7,656 nucleotides of DNA, taken from contig JAHWLA010000134.1 of NCBI GenBank assembly GCA_019347595.1, positions 1-7,656 on the forward strand. Direction: 5' to 3'. The DNA comes from Actinomycetota bacterium (GTDB lineage: Bacteria; Actinomycetota; Acidimicrobiia; Acidimicrobiales; JAHWLA01). The position numbers and the translations under genes are program-made. This document shows, one piece after another, positions 5,985 through 7,656 of this stretch (the stretch's first letter is position 1; the number at the start of each line of letters is the position of its first letter). The notes under the pieces were generated by a model. That model did no database searches, was not told the origin of the DNA, and saw nothing but the letters and a program-made list of their open reading frames with translations.

Positions 5985-6958
5985 CCCCCGGCGACGTCGT
6001 CGAGCAGTCCGTGGGCCAGCGCGCCCAATGAGCGGGCCACCGGCCCCTCGACGACGCTGAGGGCGTCGACCGCCTCCTCGGCGTAGCGGCGAGCCACCGC
6101 CACCGACTGCTCGACCCCGCTGCCCGCCCGCACGATGTCGCGGGCCTTGTCGCGCTCAGGGCCGTCGAGCGGCTTGCCCAGCAGCGCCCGCAGCTCCGCT
6201 CCCGCGGCGGCGTCGGCCATGGTGCGGATGACGGGAAGGGTGTAGACGCCCTCCACCAGATCGTTGCCCGCGGGCTTGCCCAGCTCGGCGTCGGTGCCCA
6301 CCACGTCCAGGATGTCGTCGCGGATCTGGAAGACCATGCCGAGGGCATCGCCGAAGGCGGTGACGGCGTCGACGGTCGTGCGCTCCAGCCCGCCGCTCAG
6401 CGCCCCGATGCGGCACGCGGTGGCCAGCAGCGAGGCGGTCTTGCCCGCGATGGAGGAGAGGTACTGGTCCTCGGTGCGGTCGACGGAGAACGCCGTCTTG
6501 AGCTCGCCCACCTGGCCCTCGCACAGCCGGCCGATGGTGGCGGCCAGCAGCCCGGCCACCTCGGTGCCCAGCGAAGCGGCGATCTCCGAGGCCCGGGCCA
6601 GGAGGAAGTCGCCCGCCAGGATCGCCACGAGGTTGCCCCAGCGGGCGTTGACGCTCTCGACGCCCCGCCGGCTGGCCGCCTCGTCCATCACGTCGTCGTG
6701 GTAGAGCGAACCGAGGTGCACCAATTCGACGGCAACGCCCCCCTGGAGCACGTCGTCCGAGGCGGTGACGCCGCCTGCCGCGGCGGCGGCCACGGCGAGG
6801 GCGGGCCGCAGGCGTTTGCCCCCGGCCCCGATAAGGTGGCCTGCCACCTCGCCGAGGAACGGGTCGGTCGACGCCACCGAGGCGCGCAGGGCGTCCTCCA
6901 GCCGGCGAAGGTCCTCCTCGAGTGAGGGAAGGTTCAGCAGTGCGGCGATGTTGACCAC
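5981..6958 (-). CDS. Polyprenyl diphosphate synthase (long-chain trans-isoprenyl type)
   Basis: A 325-residue enzyme that elongates allylic diphosphates with isopentenyl diphosphate, here probably making the menaquinone side chain. All family landmarks are present: GGKRLRP (46-52) for diphosphate binding; the first Asp-rich motif DDVMD (88-92) followed by RR; GDFLLARA (116-123); GKTASLL (172-178); FQIRDDILD with the second Asp-rich motif at 214-218; and GKPAGNDL after it. The residues before DDVMD read GSLYH, without the bulky aromatic pair at -4/-5 that stops short-chain enzymes, so a C30-C50 product is more likely than C15-C20 (inference). The start is GTG 6958-6956: an in-frame TAG lies two codons upstream, so no longer form is possible. 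No Shine-Dalgarno is visible, and a -10-like TACTGT lies 9 nt upstream, which suggests a leaderless mRNA. It is divergent from clpC and convergent with the DUF2254 gene; its TAG stop lies in the palindromic element. Confidence 0.93.
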   Translation of the reverse strand: MVNIAALLNLPSLEEDLRRLEDALRASVASTDPFLGEVAGHLIGAGGKRLRPALAVAAAAAGGVTASDDVLQGGVAVELVHLGSLYHDDVMDEAASRRGVESVNARWGNLVAILAGDFLLARASEIAASLGTEVAGLLAATIGRLCEGQVGELKTAFSVDRTEDQYLSSIAGKTASLLATACRIGALSGGLERTTVDAVTAFGDALGMVFQIRDDILDVVGTDAELGKPAGNDLVEGVYTLPVIRTMADAAAGAELRALLGKPLDGPERDKARDIVRAGSGVEQSVAVARRYAEEAVDALSVVEGPVARSLGALAHGLLDDVAGG

Positions 6959-7085
6959 TGGCTAAGGACAGTACGCCACCCCGTCGATCAAGCGACAAGT
7001 GACGACGACGGAGGGGGCGGGACTGAATTCCGCAGCCGACGGATAGACTGACGCGTAGACCACCCGCCAACTAGGAGGCGGTCAC
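6959..7085. promoter_or_regulatory. Divergent promoter region between polyprenyl synthase and clpC
   Basis: This 127-bp gap must drive both genes. Rightward, TAGACT (7044-7049) fits a -10 hexamer and would give clpC a leader of about 30 nt; no good -35 is seen at 16-18 bp. Leftward, on the minus strand, TACTGT (6973-6968) with TTGTCG (6998-6993) 19 bp upstream is a weak pair placing the transcript start at or next to the GTG codon. I searched by eye for CtsR, HspR (HAIR) and ClgR type operators expected at stress-regulated clpC genes and found none. The assignments are tentative. Confidence 0.45.
7073..7078 (+). promoter_or_regulatory. Ribosome binding site AGGAGG of clpC
   Basis: A full AGGAGG stands 7 nt before TTG 7086. 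It decides the start: the first residues then read MFERFTDRARRVL, the normal ClpC N-terminus. The strong site probably compensates for the weak TTG codon. Confidence 0.9.
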
Positions 7086-7656
7086 TTGTTCGAACGCTTT
7101 ACCGACCGGGCCCGCCGAGTCCTCGTGCTTGCACAAGAGGAAGCGCGGCTCCTCAACCACAACTTCATCGGCACCGAGCACATCCTCCTCGGCCTCATCC
7201 ACGAGGGCGAGGGTGTCGCCGCGAAGGCGCTGGAGTCTCTGGGCATCTCGCTGGAGGCGGTGCGCGAGAAGGTGGAGGAGACGATCGGCCCGGCCGGCTC
7301 GTCGACCACCGGCTCGCCGCCGTTCACGCCGAGGGCCAAGAAGGTGCTCGAGCTCTCGCTGCGCGAGGCGCTCCAGCTCGGCCACAACTACATCGGCACC
7401 GAGCACATGCTGCTCGGCCTCGTCCGCGAGGGCGAGGGCGTGGCCGCCCAGGTGCTGGTCAATCTGGGCGCCGACCTGTCCCGGGTGCGCCAGCAGGTCA
7501 TCCAGTTGCTGTCCGGCTACGCCGGCGGCAAGGAGGGCGCGGCGGCCGGAGCGGGCGCGGGCGCCGTCCCCGGCCAGGAGACCCCCTCGGGGTCGCCCGT
7601 GCTCGACCAGTTCGGCCGCAACCTCACCCAGCTCGCCCGCGAGAAGAAGCTCGACC
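7086..7656 (+). CDS. clpC: ClpC, ATPase subunit of the Clp protease, N-terminal part
   Basis: About 190 residues are visible; the rest lies beyond the window. ClpC is the Hsp100 AAA+ unfoldase that feeds proteins to ClpP in the cytoplasm and is usually essential in actinobacteria. The duplicated Clp N-domain is complete: the first repeat begins FTDRARRVLVLAQEEARLL and contains HNFIGTEHILLGL; the second begins FTPRAKKVLELSLREALQLG and contains HNYIGTEHMLLGL. A Gly/Ala-rich linker (about 144-165) follows, then SPVLDQFGRNLTQLAREKKLD, the lead-in to the first AAA+ module; its Walker motifs are outside the window. The start is TTG behind AGGAGG. The N-domain duplication is visible at DNA level around 7160-7200 and 7382-7422. 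Sequence is typical with no sign of damage. ClpB is less likely, because the FERFTDRARRVL opening and GEGVAA repeats are those of ClpC. Confidence 0.96.
   Translation, partial: MFERFTDRARRVLVLAQEEARLLNHNFIGTEHILLGLIHEGEGVAAKALESLGISLEAVREKVEETIGPAGSSTTGSPPFTPRAKKVLELSLREALQLGHNYIGTEHMLLGLVREGEGVAAQVLVNLGADLSRVRQQVIQLLSGYAGGKEGAAAGAGAGAVPGQETPSGSPVLDQFGRNLTQLAREKKLD

Noticed and set aside
7160..7422. Imperfect direct repeat at DNA level in clpC
   Set aside because: This is the normal duplication of the Clp N-domain, not a mobile or unstable repeat.

Overview
The window is about 70% GC with strong G/C bias at third codon positions, and looks like an actinobacterial chromosome. The gene types fit: a DUF222 protein, a Thr-rich anchored protein, a DUF2254 membrane protein, a long-chain polyprenyl diphosphate synthase and ClpC with a TTG start behind AGGAGG. 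The Thr-rich linker and overall flavour recall Acidimicrobiia, but that placement is an impression, not a demonstration.

Layout. 1-349 (-): N-terminal part of a DUF222 (13E12-type) protein cut by the window edge. About 350-412: a short AT-rich divergent intergenic stretch with a dyad over the DUF222 start codon. 335-760 (+): a doubtful small Thr-rich protein with a C-terminal membrane segment. 806-4379 (+): a tight three-gene operon, patatin-like phospholipase with four inserted membrane helices, then an unknown protein with one CxxC knuckle, then a ComEC/Rec2-like metallo-beta-lactamase (MBL) hydrolase. Both junctions are 4-nt ATGA overlaps. It ends at a 20-bp perfect inverted repeat (4387-4434). 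4535-5821 (+): DUF2254 membrane protein. 5981-6958 (-): polyprenyl diphosphate synthase, probably for the menaquinone side chain. 7086-7656 (+): N-terminal 190 residues of ClpC, cut by the window edge.

Two things stand out. First, the operon at 806-4379: its overlaps imply coordinated production of a membrane-anchored lipid hydrolase, an unrecognised partner and a soluble MBL enzyme. I do not recognise this combination as a named system; a signalling or defence-like role is only a hypothesis. Second, the convergent gap 5818-5984 is filled by an imperfect palindrome with perfect 18-bp ends. Each end begins with CTAG, which supplies the TAG stop of one gene, followed in frame by TGA. It reads like a MITE inserted at a CTAG where two stop codons once overlapped tail to tail.

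The remaining genes (polyprenyl synthase, clpC) are ordinary housekeeping genes. No tRNA, rRNA, CRISPR array or intact transposase was seen.
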